Counted from the stretch's first letter, positions 1 to 9,203 are shown. The stretch: DNA of 64,000 nucleotides from Empedobacter falsenii (GCF_019308355.1 NZ_JAAGKM010000002.1:1-64000); one strand, 5' to 3'. A program made the numbers and translations. Notes: generated by a model not told the origin, from the sequence alone.

Positions 1-30
1 TTGTATCAATAATGTAATCTTGTTTTTCAT
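1..30 (-). CDS. possible 5' end of the next operon gene, cut by window edge
   Basis: An ATG on the minus strand at 30..28 opens a frame that runs off the window (MKNKITLLIQ). It lies 33 bases after the wzt stop codon in the same direction, where the next polysaccharide gene would be expected. Ten codons are too few to assign a product, and the real start could differ. Bases 31-63 otherwise hold only a short AT-rich spacer. Confidence 0.3.
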   Translation of the reverse strand, partial: MKNKITLLIQ

Positions 31-63
31 TTTTGTTAGAAAATAGCTTTCTATAAATCTTCT

Positions 64-1338
64 TTAATATTGTTTCCATTCACAAGGTGTATAAATTAAA
101 TTATATGATTTATTTACAGATTTCCCTCCAAAAATCTGTAATTCTGATGGTATTATTTCTATTGAAATAATACCATCTAAGAAATCTATTGTTGATAATC
201 CATTATTTAGGGATAATGAAAAGTTATAAATCCCATCAAAAACATTTAATTTGTCAATAATTAATTCGATTATTTTAGAGGTTGAATCTAATTCGATTCC
301 CATTTCAGAAGTTCTCCATGCAGCAATACCGTTTCCATATACATCATTCATTCTAACATTAATTCCTAAATCGTTAAAACTTTCTTGAATATCTAACTCA
401 ATTCTTAATTTAATTTTCTCCCCCATCTTAAAAGATGTTTTTTCTAACTGTGAGTCAACATCAATTAAACTTAGAGATTTTATATTAGTTTTAAATTCGG
501 ACTTAAATTTTTTAACAAGATTCTTTGTTTTTAGATTAGCATTATTTCCTAATAAATATGAATCAATTGTTTTCTGTATTTCTCCAGAATATCTTATTGT
601 GCCATTCTCCATATAAGCTCCATAATCACATAAGTTTTGAATCGCAGCCATATTATGACTTACAAACAAAATAGTACGTCCTTCTCCTTTGGTTACATCT
701 CCCATTTTACCGAGACATTTCTTTTGAAATTCGGCATCACCAACAGCAAGAACCTCATCAACAATCAGAATTTCTGACTCCAAATGTGCTGCAACAGCAA
801 AAGCTAAACGAACATACATTCCCGAAGAATAACGCTTAACTGGCGTATCGATATAACGTTCTACTCCTGCAAAATCTACAATTTCATCGAACTTACGTGT
901 AATTTCTTTACGCGTCATTCCAAGAATTGCTCCATTCAAATAGATATTTTCACGACCTGTCATTTCAGGATGGAAACCTGTACCAACTTCTAACAAAGAA
1001 GCAATACGTCCTTTGTATTTTATAGACCCTGTTGTTGGCTTTGTAACTCGAGAAAGTAATTTCAACAATGTTGATTTTCCTGCTCCATTTCGCCCAATAA
1101 TCCCAACAGCTTGCCCCTGTTCTACTTGAAAATTAATATCTTTTAATGCCCAAACGTAATCCGAATCTCCTTTTTGAGTACGATCATTGGTTTCTCCAAT
1201 CTTAAGATATGGATCTTCTTTCCCTCTTACATTTGCCCACCAACGTTTGATATCATGTTGCAATGTCCCAGTTCCGACCTCACCTAAACGATACTGTTTT
1301 GAAACATTTTCAACATCTAAAACTATATTTTTTGACAT
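64..1338 (-). CDS. wzt: polysaccharide/O-antigen ABC exporter, ATP-binding subunit (Wzt-like)
   Basis: This is the nucleotide-binding subunit of an ABC-2 exporter that moves lipid-linked polysaccharide (O-antigen or capsule) across the inner membrane. Visible motifs are Walker A GRNGAGKST (82-90), the signature YSSGM (170-174), Walker B ILIVDE (190-195) and the switch histidine in FVSHNM (H228). The ATPase part ends near residue 265. The remaining 160 residues are a beta-rich, faster-evolving extension like the Wzt C-terminal domain, which in characterised systems recognises the modified glycan end. At 424 aa the length fits the long Wzt class rather than the short KpsT/TagH class. It starts 17 bases after the permease gene, so the two are surely co-expressed. 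Substrate specificity cannot be read from sequence. Confidence 0.9.
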   Translation of the reverse strand: MSKNIVLDVENVSKQYRLGEVGTGTLQHDIKRWWANVRGKEDPYLKIGETNDRTQKGDSDYVWALKDINFQVEQGQAVGIIGRNGAGKSTLLKLLSRVTKPTTGSIKYKGRIASLLEVGTGFHPEMTGRENIYLNGAILGMTRKEITRKFDEIVDFAGVERYIDTPVKRYSSGMYVRLAFAVAAHLESEILIVDEVLAVGDAEFQKKCLGKMGDVTKGEGRTILFVSHNMAAIQNLCDYGAYMENGTIRYSGEIQKTIDSYLLGNNANLKTKNLVKKFKSEFKTNIKSLSLIDVDSQLEKTSFKMGEKIKLRIELDIQESFNDLGINVRMNDVYGNGIAAWRTSEMGIELDSTSKIIELIIDKLNVFDGIYNFSLSLNNGLSTIDFLDGIISIEIIPSELQIFGGKSVNKSYNLIYTPCEWKQY

Positions 1339-1355
1339 AATTAAATTCTTAAAAA

Positions 1356-2216
1356 TTAAACAGTATCCATAAATGATTTCTCTACCTTATTGAAGATAAT
1401 CGTACCTATCATAAGAATAACAAAAATAACAGCTGTTGAATATGTTAACATTCCTGCATTAAAATCTCCAACACCCAAATACGCATATTTAAAACATTCG
1501 AAAATTCCTGTCAAAGGATTGATATCTGCAATCCATCTGTATTTTTCTGGAATAGATGATACTGGGTATACCACAGGCGTAACATACATATATAAAGAAA
1601 CTCCAAAACTTAAAAGCATAGACAAATCTTTATATTTTGTCGTCATAGAAGAAAAAATCATTCCTGTTCCCATCGCAAATGCAGCCATCAAAATAATTAA
1701 AAATGGTGTTGCCAACACCCATAAATTAGGATGAACATTCTGGTCTACAATCAAATAATAGATTAAAAAACCTAAGAAAAGACAAAATTGTACAGCAAAC
1801 TGCATCAAGTTGGACGTTACGATTGCTAAAGGCATTACCAAACGTGGAAAATAAACTTTCCCAAAAATAGAGGCATTTCCTCTAAAGACATTCGAAGTAT
1901 TATTTAAACAAGAAGAAAAATAATTCCATAAAATAACTCCTGATAAATAAAAAGGAATTTGCGGTGCACCATCTGTTGATAGATTTGCAATATTTCCAAA
2001 TACAATCACATACATAATTGTCGTGAATATTGGATTGATAAAAAACCACAAAGGTCCTAAGATAGTTTGTTTAAAAGAAGTTACAAAATCTCGTTTAACA
2101 AGCATATAAACCAAATCTCTATATCTCCAAACTTCTTTTAAGTTTAAAGAATACAATGATGATTTCGACTCAATAACTTGTGACCAATTTTGATTTGTTT
2201 CTGAGTTCAAACTCAT
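1356..2216 (-). CDS. wzm: polysaccharide/O-antigen ABC exporter, permease subunit (Wzm-like)
   Basis: This 286 aa protein is an ABC-2 type membrane subunit. After a soluble N-terminus with the interfacial helix (WRYRDLVYMLVKRDF, about 30-45) there are roughly six hydrophobic segments between residues 50 and 275. The coupling region LGPLWFFINP (54-63) is typical of the family. With the following ATPase gene it would form the channel exporting an undecaprenyl-linked glycan for surface display. It is the third gene of ugd-rfbB-wzm-wzt, 60 bases after rfbB, and that spacer contains a perfect hairpin (2245-2272) that may reduce read-through into the transporter genes. Confidence 0.9.
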   Translation of the reverse strand: MSLNSETNQNWSQVIESKSSLYSLNLKEVWRYRDLVYMLVKRDFVTSFKQTILGPLWFFINPIFTTIMYVIVFGNIANLSTDGAPQIPFYLSGVILWNYFSSCLNNTSNVFRGNASIFGKVYFPRLVMPLAIVTSNLMQFAVQFCLFLGFLIYYLIVDQNVHPNLWVLATPFLIILMAAFAMGTGMIFSSMTTKYKDLSMLLSFGVSLYMYVTPVVYPVSSIPEKYRWIADINPLTGIFECFKYAYLGVGDFNAGMLTYSTAVIFVILMIGTIIFNKVEKSFMDTV

Positions 2217-2244
2217 AAAATAAATAAATTTAGGTTGTTTAAAA

Positions 2245-2272
2245 TTTTAGGTTCTTTTTTCAGAACCTAAAA
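2245..2272 (-). terminator. intra-operon hairpin between rfbB and wzm
   Basis: A perfect 11-base inverted repeat (TTTTAGGTTCT / AGAACCTAAAA, 2245-2255 and 2262-2272) with a six-base loop lies in the rfbB-wzm spacer. On the minus transcript it is followed by a T-containing but not pure T tract. It may be a partial terminator (attenuator) or a processing hairpin; the genes clearly continue as one functional group. Confidence 0.5.
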
Positions 2273-2276
2273 CTAT

Positions 2277-3323
2277 TTAATTATATTGTTTTTCGTAATA
2301 ATTTTGGTAATCACCAGACGTCACATTGTCTAGCCATTCTTTGTTTGATAAAAACCAATCGATAGTTAGACTCAAACCTTGCTCAAACGTCACACTTGGT
2401 TTCCAGCCTAATTCTTCGTTGATTTTAGTCGCATCAATTGCATAACGCAAATCGTGACCTGGACGATCTTTCACAAATGTGATTAATTGTTCTGAAGTTC
2501 CCGCTTCTTTACCCAATTTTTCGTCCATTTGTTTACACAATTCTTTTACCAAATCGATATTTTTCCATTCGTTGAAACCTCCTACATTGTAAGAACCTCC
2601 ATTTTTTCCTTCATGGAAAACTAAATCAATCGCTTTGGCATGATCGATCACAAATAACCAATCGCGCGTATATTTTCCATCTCCATAAATTGGAAGTGGA
2701 TTTCCATTCAGAATATTATGAATACATAACGGAATTAATTTTTCTGGGAAATGATTTGGTCCGTAATTGTTTGAGCAATTCGTCATCACAATTGGTAAAC
2801 CGTACGTATCATGATATGCTCTCACAAAATGATCTGAAGATGCTTTTGATGCCGAATATGGTGAATGCGGATCATAAGACGTTTCTTCTGTAAAAAACCC
2901 TTCATCTCCTAAAGCTCCAAAAACCTCATCTGTCGAAACATGATGAAAACGCTTTCCTTCGAAATTATTGTTCCAAATCGCTTTTGCAGCATTCAACAAA
3001 TTCACTGTACCAATCACATTTGTCATCACAAAATCTAACGGATTTGTTATTGAACGATCCACGTGAGATTCGGCAGCTAAATGAATAACACCATCTGGTT
3101 GATGCTTTTCAAAAACCTCTAAAATATGTTTTGCATCCGTAATATCAGCTTTTACGAATTCGTAATTTGATTTACTTTCGATATCTTTCAAATTCTCTAA
3201 ATTTCCTGCATATGTCAACGCATCAAGGTTGATAATCTTCGTTTCAGGATATTTCAAGACAAATTCTCTTACAACGTGAGATCCGATAAATCCAGCCCCA
3301 CCTGTAATTAAAATAGTTTTCAT
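2277..3323 (-). CDS. rfbB: dTDP-glucose 4,6-dehydratase
   Basis: RfbB/RmlB converts dTDP-glucose to dTDP-4-keto-6-deoxyglucose, the branch point to dTDP-rhamnose and other deoxysugars. It is an extended short-chain dehydrogenase with the NAD motif GGAGFIGSH (8-16), the catalytic TDE triplet (131-133, D132/E133) and Tyr/Lys in YSASK (Y156, K160). The 348 aa length is normal. The rest of the rhamnose pathway (rfbA, rfbC, rfbD) is not in this window, so either it lies beyond the left edge or the product is a different deoxysugar. It follows ugd by 19 bases, indicating cotranscription. Confidence 0.93.
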   Translation of the reverse strand: MKTILITGGAGFIGSHVVREFVLKYPETKIINLDALTYAGNLENLKDIESKSNYEFVKADITDAKHILEVFEKHQPDGVIHLAAESHVDRSITNPLDFVMTNVIGTVNLLNAAKAIWNNNFEGKRFHHVSTDEVFGALGDEGFFTEETSYDPHSPYSASKASSDHFVRAYHDTYGLPIVMTNCSNNYGPNHFPEKLIPLCIHNILNGNPLPIYGDGKYTRDWLFVIDHAKAIDLVFHEGKNGGSYNVGGFNEWKNIDLVKELCKQMDEKLGKEAGTSEQLITFVKDRPGHDLRYAIDATKINEELGWKPSVTFEQGLSLTIDWFLSNKEWLDNVTSGDYQNYYEKQYN

Positions 3324-3342
3324 AGTATTTTAGTTGTTATTT

Positions 3343-4509
3343 TTAATCGTTTCCAAACAAATCGCGCGTATAAACTTTCTCTTTCACATCAGCTAATTCA
3401 GGTGCATTTCGATTCGAGATAATCACATCACATTCTTGTTTAAAAGCTTCAAAATCATTCACCACTTTTGATCCAAAGAAAGAATCTTCTTTCAGAACTG
3501 GTTCATAAACCACCACTTCAATTCCTTTTGCTTTGATTCGTTTCATTACTCCTTGAATCGCAGATGCTCTAAAATTATCCGAACCTGATTTCATAATTAA
3601 GCGGTAAACACCAACTTTTTTAGGATTTTTTGCGATGATAGAATCTGCAATAAAATCTTTTCGCGTTCTGTTTGCATCAACAATTGCTTGAATAATATTA
3701 TTCGGAACTGCATCATAATTAGCCAATAATTGCTTCGTATCTTTTGGCAAACAATATCCACCATAACCAAATGATGGATTGTTGTAATGTGAACCGATAC
3801 GAGGATCCAAACCAACTCCTTCGATAATTTGCTTGCTATCCAAGTTGAAAGTTTGTGCATAGCTATCTAACTCATTAAAATAAGCGACACGCAATGCTAA
3901 ATAGGTATTCGAAAATAATTTGATTGCTTCTGCTTCTGTTGAATGTGTAAACAACGTTGGAATATCTTTCTTAATTGCTCCTTCTTTCAAAAAATTAGCA
4001 AAAACTTCTGCTCTTTCGCTTTGCTCACCAATAATAATTCTTGATGGATACAAATTGTCGTATAAGGCTTTTCCTTCTCTCAAAAATTCAGGAGAAAATA
4101 GAATGTTTTGATAATCTAATCTTAATTTTAAGTCCTCTACAAAACCAACAGGAACAGTCGATTTAATAATGATTATTGCATTCGAATTATATTCCTTAAC
4201 ATCCTGCACAACCGACTCTACACTTGATGTGTTAAAATAGTTTGTTTTCGGATCATAATCAGTAGGTGTTGCGACGATTACATATTCTGCATTTGTATAG
4301 GCAGTTTCTTTGTCTAAAGTCGCAAGAAAATTAAGCTCCTTATTCTGCAAAAAATCTATAATTTCTTTATCTTCAATTGGAGATTTTTTTGCATTGAGCA
4401 TTGCAATCTTTTCTGGAACAACATCTAACGCCACTACCTCATTATGCTGAGCCAATAAAATCGCGTTAGACAGACCAACGTAGCCTGTTCCCACTATTGC
4501 TATTTTCAT
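3343..4509 (-). CDS. ugd: UDP-glucose 6-dehydrogenase
   Basis: This enzyme oxidises UDP-glucose to UDP-glucuronate with two NAD, supplying acidic sugars for surface polysaccharide. The Rossmann motif GTGYVGLS is at 7-14, FSPEFLREG at 138-146, and the catalytic cysteine in [11 protein letters not shown] is C253. The length (388 aa) equals the E. coli-type Ugd. It is the first gene of the ugd-rfbB-wzm-wzt operon, with a -7 type box 31 bases upstream. A closely related UDP-hexosamine dehydrogenase is less likely given the length and motif set. Confidence 0.9.
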   Translation of the reverse strand: MKIAIVGTGYVGLSNAILLAQHNEVVALDVVPEKIAMLNAKKSPIEDKEIIDFLQNKELNFLATLDKETAYTNAEYVIVATPTDYDPKTNYFNTSSVESVVQDVKEYNSNAIIIIKSTVPVGFVEDLKLRLDYQNILFSPEFLREGKALYDNLYPSRIIIGEQSERAEVFANFLKEGAIKKDIPTLFTHSTEAEAIKLFSNTYLALRVAYFNELDSYAQTFNLDSKQIIEGVGLDPRIGSHYNNPSFGYGGYCLPKDTKQLLANYDAVPNNIIQAIVDANRTRKDFIADSIIAKNPKKVGVYRLIMKSGSDNFRASAIQGVMKRIKAKGIEVVVYEPVLKEDSFFGSKVVNDFEAFKQECDVIISNRNAPELADVKEKVYTRDLFGND

Positions 4510-4539
4510 TTATGGTTATTTAAAATTAGTTTAAGAGAA

Positions 4540-4574
4540 CAAATTTAGTAAAATTCTCTCAATTCGTACACCAA
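4540..4574 (-). promoter_or_regulatory. candidate promoter of the ugd polysaccharide operon
   Basis: The minus strand carries TAAATTTG (4547-4540), a perfect match to the Bacteroidota -7 element TANNTTTG, giving a predicted 5' UTR of about 27 bases before the ugd ATG. The -33 element is weak: a TTGG at 4574-4571 is 23 bases away, longer than the usual 19. The remainder of 4575-4756 is AT-rich spacer between divergent genes, with only a degenerate box (TAACTTTA, 4726-4733) in front of panB. Confidence 0.45.
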
Positions 4575-4756
4575 TTTACTAAAAATGAGCAAATAGACAA
4601 GTATATTTACGTTTATAAAATTGTAAAAATTGTTATTTCATTTTCAACGAACCGTTTATCTTGTTCTTCATTTGTCAAACTGTAAAAAATATCAGTCAAA
4701 ATTAGTTCTGTTTTAATATTCAAATTAACTTTACAAAAGTTAAAAATATAAACGTA

Positions 4757-5572
4757 ATGTCTGTAAATAAAGAAATCAAACGTATCACTACCGAAACTGT
4801 GCGTAACATGAAATTTACCGGAGAAAAAATTTCGATGTTAACGGCTTACGATTTTACAATCGCTTCGCTTGTAGATGCGGCTGGAACTGAAGTTATTTTA
4901 GTTGGTGATTCTGCGGCTAATGTAATGGCTGGTCACGAAACTACTTTGCCAATTACTTTGGATCAAATGATATACCATGCACAATGTGTCGTTCGTGGAG
5001 CAAAACGCGCTTTAGTTGTAGTTGATTTACCTTTCGGAACTTATCAATCTGATCCGCAAAAAGCCTTAGAATCTTCAGTTCGAATCATGAAAGAATCTGG
5101 TGCACATGCAATCAAATTAGAAGGAGGGAAAGAAATCGAAGAATCTATTCGTCGTATCGTAAATGCTGGTATTCCTGTTATGGGACACTTAGGTCTTACG
5201 CCACAATCTATTTACCAATTTGGTTCATATAAAGTACGTGCAAAAGAAGATGCGGAAGCAGAAAAATTAATTAGCGATGCTAAATTATTAGAAGAATTAG
5301 GATGTTTTTCATTAGTAATGGAAAAAATTCCAGCTGATTTAGCTGCTAAAGTAACAGCCTCTGTTAATATCCCTACAATTGGAATTGGAGCAGGAGCTGG
5401 TTGCGACGGACAAGTTTTAGTTGTACATGATATGTTGGGATTAAACAACGAATTCAAACCAAAATTTGTTCGCAAATATTTAAACTTAGAAGATCAAATT
5501 CATCAAGCTGTTGGACAATATGTTGCTGATGTAAAATCGGGCGATTTCCCAAATGTTAATGAACAATATTAA
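4757..5572 (+). CDS. panB: 3-methyl-2-oxobutanoate hydroxymethyltransferase
   Basis: PanB makes ketopantoate from 2-oxoisovalerate using 5,10-methylene-tetrahydrofolate, the first step to pantothenate and coenzyme A. Metal ligands of the family are seen as GDSAANV (D51) and VVVDLPF (D90), with KLEGG (E122) and the catalytic glutamate in LVMEKIP (E189). The length (271 aa) is standard. No panC or panD is adjacent. It heads a plus-strand run with an RNA-modification gene, an acyltransferase and a glycosyltransferase, but the 98-base spacer after it carries a repeat element, so coupling to the next gene is uncertain. Confidence 0.95.
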   Translation: MSVNKEIKRITTETVRNMKFTGEKISMLTAYDFTIASLVDAAGTEVILVGDSAANVMAGHETTLPITLDQMIYHAQCVVRGAKRALVVVDLPFGTYQSDPQKALESSVRIMKESGAHAIKLEGGKEIEESIRRIVNAGIPVMGHLGLTPQSIYQFGSYKVRAKEDAEAEKLISDAKLLEELGCFSLVMEKIPADLAAKVTASVNIPTIGIGAGAGCDGQVLVVHDMLGLNNEFKPKFVRKYLNLEDQIHQAVGQYVADVKSGDFPNVNEQY

Positions 5573-5577
5573 ATAAG

Positions 5578-5670
5578 TCATGAGTAATAAGTTTTGAGTA
5601 GTGAGTTTTTCAATAACAACTTGAGGAAATTCTAACTCAAAACTTTTATCTCACCACTCAAAACTCACTT
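5578..5670. repeat. dispersed hairpin repeat, copy 1 (TGAGTAATAAG / GAGTAGTGAG type)
   Basis: The whole panB-rluA spacer is built of short words such as TGAGTAATAAG, TTTTGAGTAGTGAG and their complements. The best pairing is AGTTTTGAGTAGTGAG (5590-5605) with CTCACCACTCAAAACT (5650-5665), 16 bases with one mismatch, enclosing 44 bases. The right arm reaches the start codon of the next gene. A second copy with the same words lies at 61921-61992. There is no T tract and no ORF, so it looks like a small noncoding repeat rather than a terminator. Confidence 0.7.
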
Positions 5671-6354
5671 ATGAATCCAGAAATTTTATTCGAAGATAAT
5701 CATTTGTTAATCATCAACAAAAAAGCGGGTGAATTAGCACAAGGAGACGAAACAGGCGACATTCCACTTATCGATAGTCTAAAGGACTATATAAAAGAAC
5801 GCGATAACAAACCTGGAAATGTTTTCTTAGGGTTGGTGCATCGCTTGGATCGTCCAACTTCTGGTGTGTTGATTTTTGCTAAAACTTCGAAAGCTTTAAC
5901 ACGAATGAACGAAATGTTTCAGAAACGAAATATTGACAAAGTTTACCGTGCTATTGTACAAAGCAAACCGCCAAAAGATTTTGAACGTTTAGAACATTAT
6001 CTAAAGAAAAATCCTAAAAATAATAAAACAACAGTTTATTCTAAACCTACTGCTGATGCAAAAAAAGCAATTTTAGAATACACTTATTTAGGCGCTTTAG
6101 ATTCTTTTCATTGTGTCGAAGTGAAGTTATTTACAGGTCGTTCACATCAAATTCGCGCGCAACTTTCTTCTGTTGGTTCTCCTATCAAAGGCGATTTGAA
6201 ATACGGCGCTAAACGTTCTAATCCTGACGGAAGCATTTGTTTGCACGCTCATCGCATTACATTTGAACATCCTGTCAAAAAAGAAGAAATGACAATTGTA
6301 GCTCCAGTTCCGAAAGATGCAATTTGGCAAGCAACGAACAAATTTAATTCGTAA
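5671..6354 (+). CDS. RluA-family RNA pseudouridine synthase
   Basis: This 227 aa protein isomerises uridine to pseudouridine in structured RNA. The family signature HRLDRPTSG carries the catalytic aspartate (D60), and GRSHQIRAQL with the following strand matches the RluA C-terminal motif. There is no S4 RNA-binding domain in front, so it belongs to the short single-domain class (RluA/TruC-like). Whether the target is tRNA or 23S rRNA cannot be told. The ATG is the first of the frame and abuts the upstream repeat. The next gene starts 24 bases downstream, suggesting a joint transcript. Confidence 0.9.
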   Translation: MNPEILFEDNHLLIINKKAGELAQGDETGDIPLIDSLKDYIKERDNKPGNVFLGLVHRLDRPTSGVLIFAKTSKALTRMNEMFQKRNIDKVYRAIVQSKPPKDFERLEHYLKKNPKNNKTTVYSKPTADAKKAILEYTYLGALDSFHCVEVKLFTGRSHQIRAQLSSVGSPIKGDLKYGAKRSNPDGSICLHAHRITFEHPVKKEEMTIVAPVPKDAIWQATNKFNS

Positions 6355-6378
6355 ATTTGTCGCTTATTTGTTTGTCAA

Positions 6379-7239
6379 ATGAATAGCATTTTTTATTTCA
6401 TAATTTATCAAATTTCACGTTTACCTCTTTCGGTTTTATACAAATTCTCGGATTTTCTGTTCTTTCTGCTATACACAGTTATTGGTTATAGAAGACGTGT
6501 CATTAGAACAAATTTAGAAAACTCTTTTCCCGAAAAATCTCAGGAAGAAATCAAAGTAATTCACAAGAAATTTTATGCAAATTTTTGTGATTATTTAGTT
6601 GAAACTTTAAAAAGTTTTTCTATTTCTCAAGAAGAATTGGACAAACGATTTACATATTCTAATCTCGACGTTTTTAATGAAATAAAAAATGAAAAACGAG
6701 ATGTCATGATGATGTGTGGGCATATTTTCAATTGGGAATGGTTTATTGGAACGGTAAAACATTTACCAACAAAAGAAAGTGCAGCTGTCTACCATAAAAT
6801 TAGAAATCCTTTTTGGAACGATAAAATCAATGCAATGCGTGGTCGTTTCGGAACAAAAGCGTTAGATATGAAAGATGTGTTGCGTTTTATGATGAAAGCT
6901 CCAAATGATGGAGAATTAGCCTATTTATTTGTCGCAGATCAAAGTCCAAAACAATCGGCTGTTCACTATTTTATTGATTTCCTGAATCAGAGAACGCCTG
7001 TTTTTAATGGTTTTGATAAAATTGCACGCCGCAAAGATATGGCTGTTGTCTTTTGTCAAACCGAAAAAATAAAACGCGGTCATTATCACACAACTTTTAT
7101 TCGACTACAACCTCAACAAGAAAAATTTGAAGAAAATGAAATTGTTCATCAATTTTTTCATCATTTAGAACAAACCATTCAACAACATCCAGATAATTGG
7201 CTTTGGAGCCACAAACGTTGGAAATATGCCGATTTGTAA
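6379..7239 (+). CDS. LpxL/HtrB-like lipid acyltransferase
   Basis: This 286 aa protein belongs to the lysophospholipid/lipid A late acyltransferase family. An N-terminal hydrophobic segment (about 16-36, followed by YRRRVIRTNL) anchors it to the inner membrane. The catalytic pair is H115 and E120 in CGHIFNWEW, that is HX4E, and ADQSPKQ near 191 is the conserved substrate-binding region. It probably adds a secondary acyl chain to lipid A. An ornithine- or aminolipid acyltransferase role is an alternative. It lies 12 bases before a glycosyltransferase, consistent with an envelope operon. Confidence 0.82.
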   Translation: MNSIFYFIIYQISRLPLSVLYKFSDFLFFLLYTVIGYRRRVIRTNLENSFPEKSQEEIKVIHKKFYANFCDYLVETLKSFSISQEELDKRFTYSNLDVFNEIKNEKRDVMMMCGHIFNWEWFIGTVKHLPTKESAAVYHKIRNPFWNDKINAMRGRFGTKALDMKDVLRFMMKAPNDGELAYLFVADQSPKQSAVHYFIDFLNQRTPVFNGFDKIARRKDMAVVFCQTEKIKRGHYHTTFIRLQPQQEKFEENEIVHQFFHHLEQTIQQHPDNWLWSHKRWKYADL

Positions 7240-7251
7240 TTTTAAATATTC

Positions 7252-8244
7252 ATGAAAACAGCAATTGCAATCCTAAATTGGAATGGCGAAAAATTATTGC
7301 CTCAATTTTTACCTTCAGTTATTAACAATTCTAAAAATGCAACAATTTATGTAATTGATAATGCGTCGACTGACAATTCAATCGAATTGTTGACAACTCA
7401 GTTTCCTTCTGTCAAAATCATTCAGAACAAAGGAAATTATGGTTTTGCACAAGGCTATAACGAAGGTTTAAAACAAATTGATGTAGAATATTTCTGTTTA
7501 TTAAATTCGGATGTCGAAGTAACTGAGAATTGGATAGAACCAATTGAAAAGTTATTCGATAATAATTCTGATATTGCGGCTATTCAACCCAAAATATTAG
7601 ACTACAAAAACAAAGAATATTTTGAATATGCTGGTGCCGGAGGAGGTTTCATCGATAAGTTTGGTTATCCATTTTGTCGCGGACGTGTTTTTTCAACTTT
7701 AGAAAAAGATAACGGACAATATAATGATTCCACACAAATTTTTTGGGCAACTGGCGCAAGCTTATTCATCCGAAAAAAAGATTTCTTTGAACAAAATGGT
7801 TTTGACGAAGAATTCTTTGCACACATGGAAGAAATCGATTTGTGTTGGCGATTAAACAATGCTGGGCGAAAAATTTATTATTGTGGAGAATCAACTGTTT
7901 ATCATTTGGGCGGTGCAACTTTGGATAAATCCAATCCAAAAAAATGGTATCTAAATTACCGAAATAGTTTGTGGATGATGCTTAAAAATCTACCTACAAA
8001 CAAACTTTTTCCGATGCTTTTCACTCGTCTTTCTATGGATGGAATTGCTGCTGTTGCCTTTTTACCAAAACAAGGACTTCCACATGTTTGGGCTGTTTTC
8101 TTATCACATATGCATTTTTATTTTGGTTTTATAAAAATGTATAAAAAACGTCAACAACATCAAATCAAAAATTATTCAGATAAAGAATTATTGCCATTTC
8201 AGTATTTCATACAAAAACGTCAGTACTTTAAGGATTTAAAATAA
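7252..8244 (+). CDS. family 2 glycosyltransferase
   Basis: This is a GT-A fold inverting glycosyltransferase (330 aa). The nucleotide-binding motif DNAST is at 36-40, LNSDVE at 84-89 supplies the DXD-like acid, and the acceptor-side motif HMEEIDLCWRL (about 195) with the following AGRKIYYCG is typical of WbbL/rhamnosyltransferase-like GT2 proteins. A hydrophobic C-terminal region (about 255-300) may associate with the membrane. The donor and acceptor sugars are unknown. It is the last gene of the run starting at panB, and no clear terminator follows. Confidence 0.85.
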   Translation: MKTAIAILNWNGEKLLPQFLPSVINNSKNATIYVIDNASTDNSIELLTTQFPSVKIIQNKGNYGFAQGYNEGLKQIDVEYFCLLNSDVEVTENWIEPIEKLFDNNSDIAAIQPKILDYKNKEYFEYAGAGGGFIDKFGYPFCRGRVFSTLEKDNGQYNDSTQIFWATGASLFIRKKDFFEQNGFDEEFFAHMEEIDLCWRLNNAGRKIYYCGESTVYHLGGATLDKSNPKKWYLNYRNSLWMMLKNLPTNKLFPMLFTRLSMDGIAAVAFLPKQGLPHVWAVFLSHMHFYFGFIKMYKKRQQHQIKNYSDKELLPFQYFIQKRQYFKDLK

Positions 8245-8295
8245 TCTGTCTTCAAATATTAAATCATTTCTTAAAATTTCTATAAATTTTTAATT

Positions 8296-8336
8296 CTATT
8301 ATTGTAGAATATAAAAATATTACTATCATTGTAGAA
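8296..8336 (+). repeat. tandem direct repeat upstream of first GLPGLI gene
   Basis: CTATTATTGTAGAA (8296-8309) and CTATCATTGTAGAA (8323-8336) match at 13 of 14 positions and are spaced 27 bases apart. The second copy ends 14 bases before the ATG. Such spacing suits a regulator binding two turns of the helix on one face, but no regulator is known here. The rest of 8245-8350 is AT-rich without a clear promoter. Confidence 0.5.
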
Positions 8337-8350
8337 CAAATCAAACTACA

Positions 8351-9133
8351 ATGAAAAAAATAGTTACATTATTTACTTATTTCGTTCTACTTACCACTAT
8401 TTCTTTTGCACAAAAGCTTGAAGTGAATTATCAAGAGATTGTAAAAGTAAATGCAGAAGAATTTAAAGGTTCTGTAAAATTTTCTACAAATGGTAAAGAA
8501 AGTACAATTCCGACTGATGTTTACAATGACATGATTAAGAATATGCAAGAGCCAAAAGATTTTATCTTAACAATCAATGAAAACGAATCATCTTATAAAA
8601 AAGTCGAAAAAATAGATAATCAACAAGGAGGAAATGGAATGAGAGTTTCGATGAGTTTTGGAGATTCAGGAAATGGTTTATTCAAAAATTTAACTACAAA
8701 AGATTATTTGAAAAGTGTAAAATCATTTGACAAAACTTATACAATAAAAGATAAATTAACCGAATACAAATGGCAACTGACGCGTGAAACAAAGAAATTA
8801 ATTGGTTTTGATGTCAAAAAAGCAACAGCAATTGTGGATAGTACAACAACTGTAATCGCATGGTATGCTCCAAGTATTGCGATAAAAGATGGACCTGGAA
8901 TTTATAATGGTTTGCCTGGTTTGATATTAGAAGTAGAAATCAAAAACTCAAAAAATAAAGGAATCGAAAGTAGTACTATTCGTGCAACAGAAGTCAAAGA
9001 AGTCCCAAATCTAAAACCAATTGAAAAGCCAAAAGATAAAAATACAATCACCAACGAAGAATATAAAGCGTTAAGTGAAAAAGCAATGGAAAGGCTAAAA
9101 CAGATGAGCTCTGAAGGTGTTAGTAAGGATTAA
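8351..9133 (+). CDS. GLPGLI family secreted protein (first copy)
   Basis: A Sec signal peptide (1-20, cleaved after SFA) is followed by an extracytoplasmic protein of about 240 residues. The family hallmark GLPGLI is at 187-192, preceded by the conserved AWYAPSIAIKDGP and by WQLTRETK near 141. The C-terminus is a charged helix after KPIEKPKDK. GLPGLI proteins are a Bacteroidota family of unknown function, usually found beside outer-membrane barrel proteins as here. It shares the same domain order and the KPIEKPKDK tail with the next gene, so the two are a tandem duplication. No catalytic motif is apparent. Confidence 0.85.
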   Translation: MKKIVTLFTYFVLLTTISFAQKLEVNYQEIVKVNAEEFKGSVKFSTNGKESTIPTDVYNDMIKNMQEPKDFILTINENESSYKKVEKIDNQQGGNGMRVSMSFGDSGNGLFKNLTTKDYLKSVKSFDKTYTIKDKLTEYKWQLTRETKKLIGFDVKKATAIVDSTTTVIAWYAPSIAIKDGPGIYNGLPGLILEVEIKNSKNKGIESSTIRATEVKEVPNLKPIEKPKDKNTITNEEYKALSEKAMERLKQMSSEGVSKD

Positions 9134-9203
9134 AGAAAATATTTTCATCCTTCATTAAACATTTTATACTATTTCTTGTCTAAGAGCTATAATCACATTT
9201 AAA

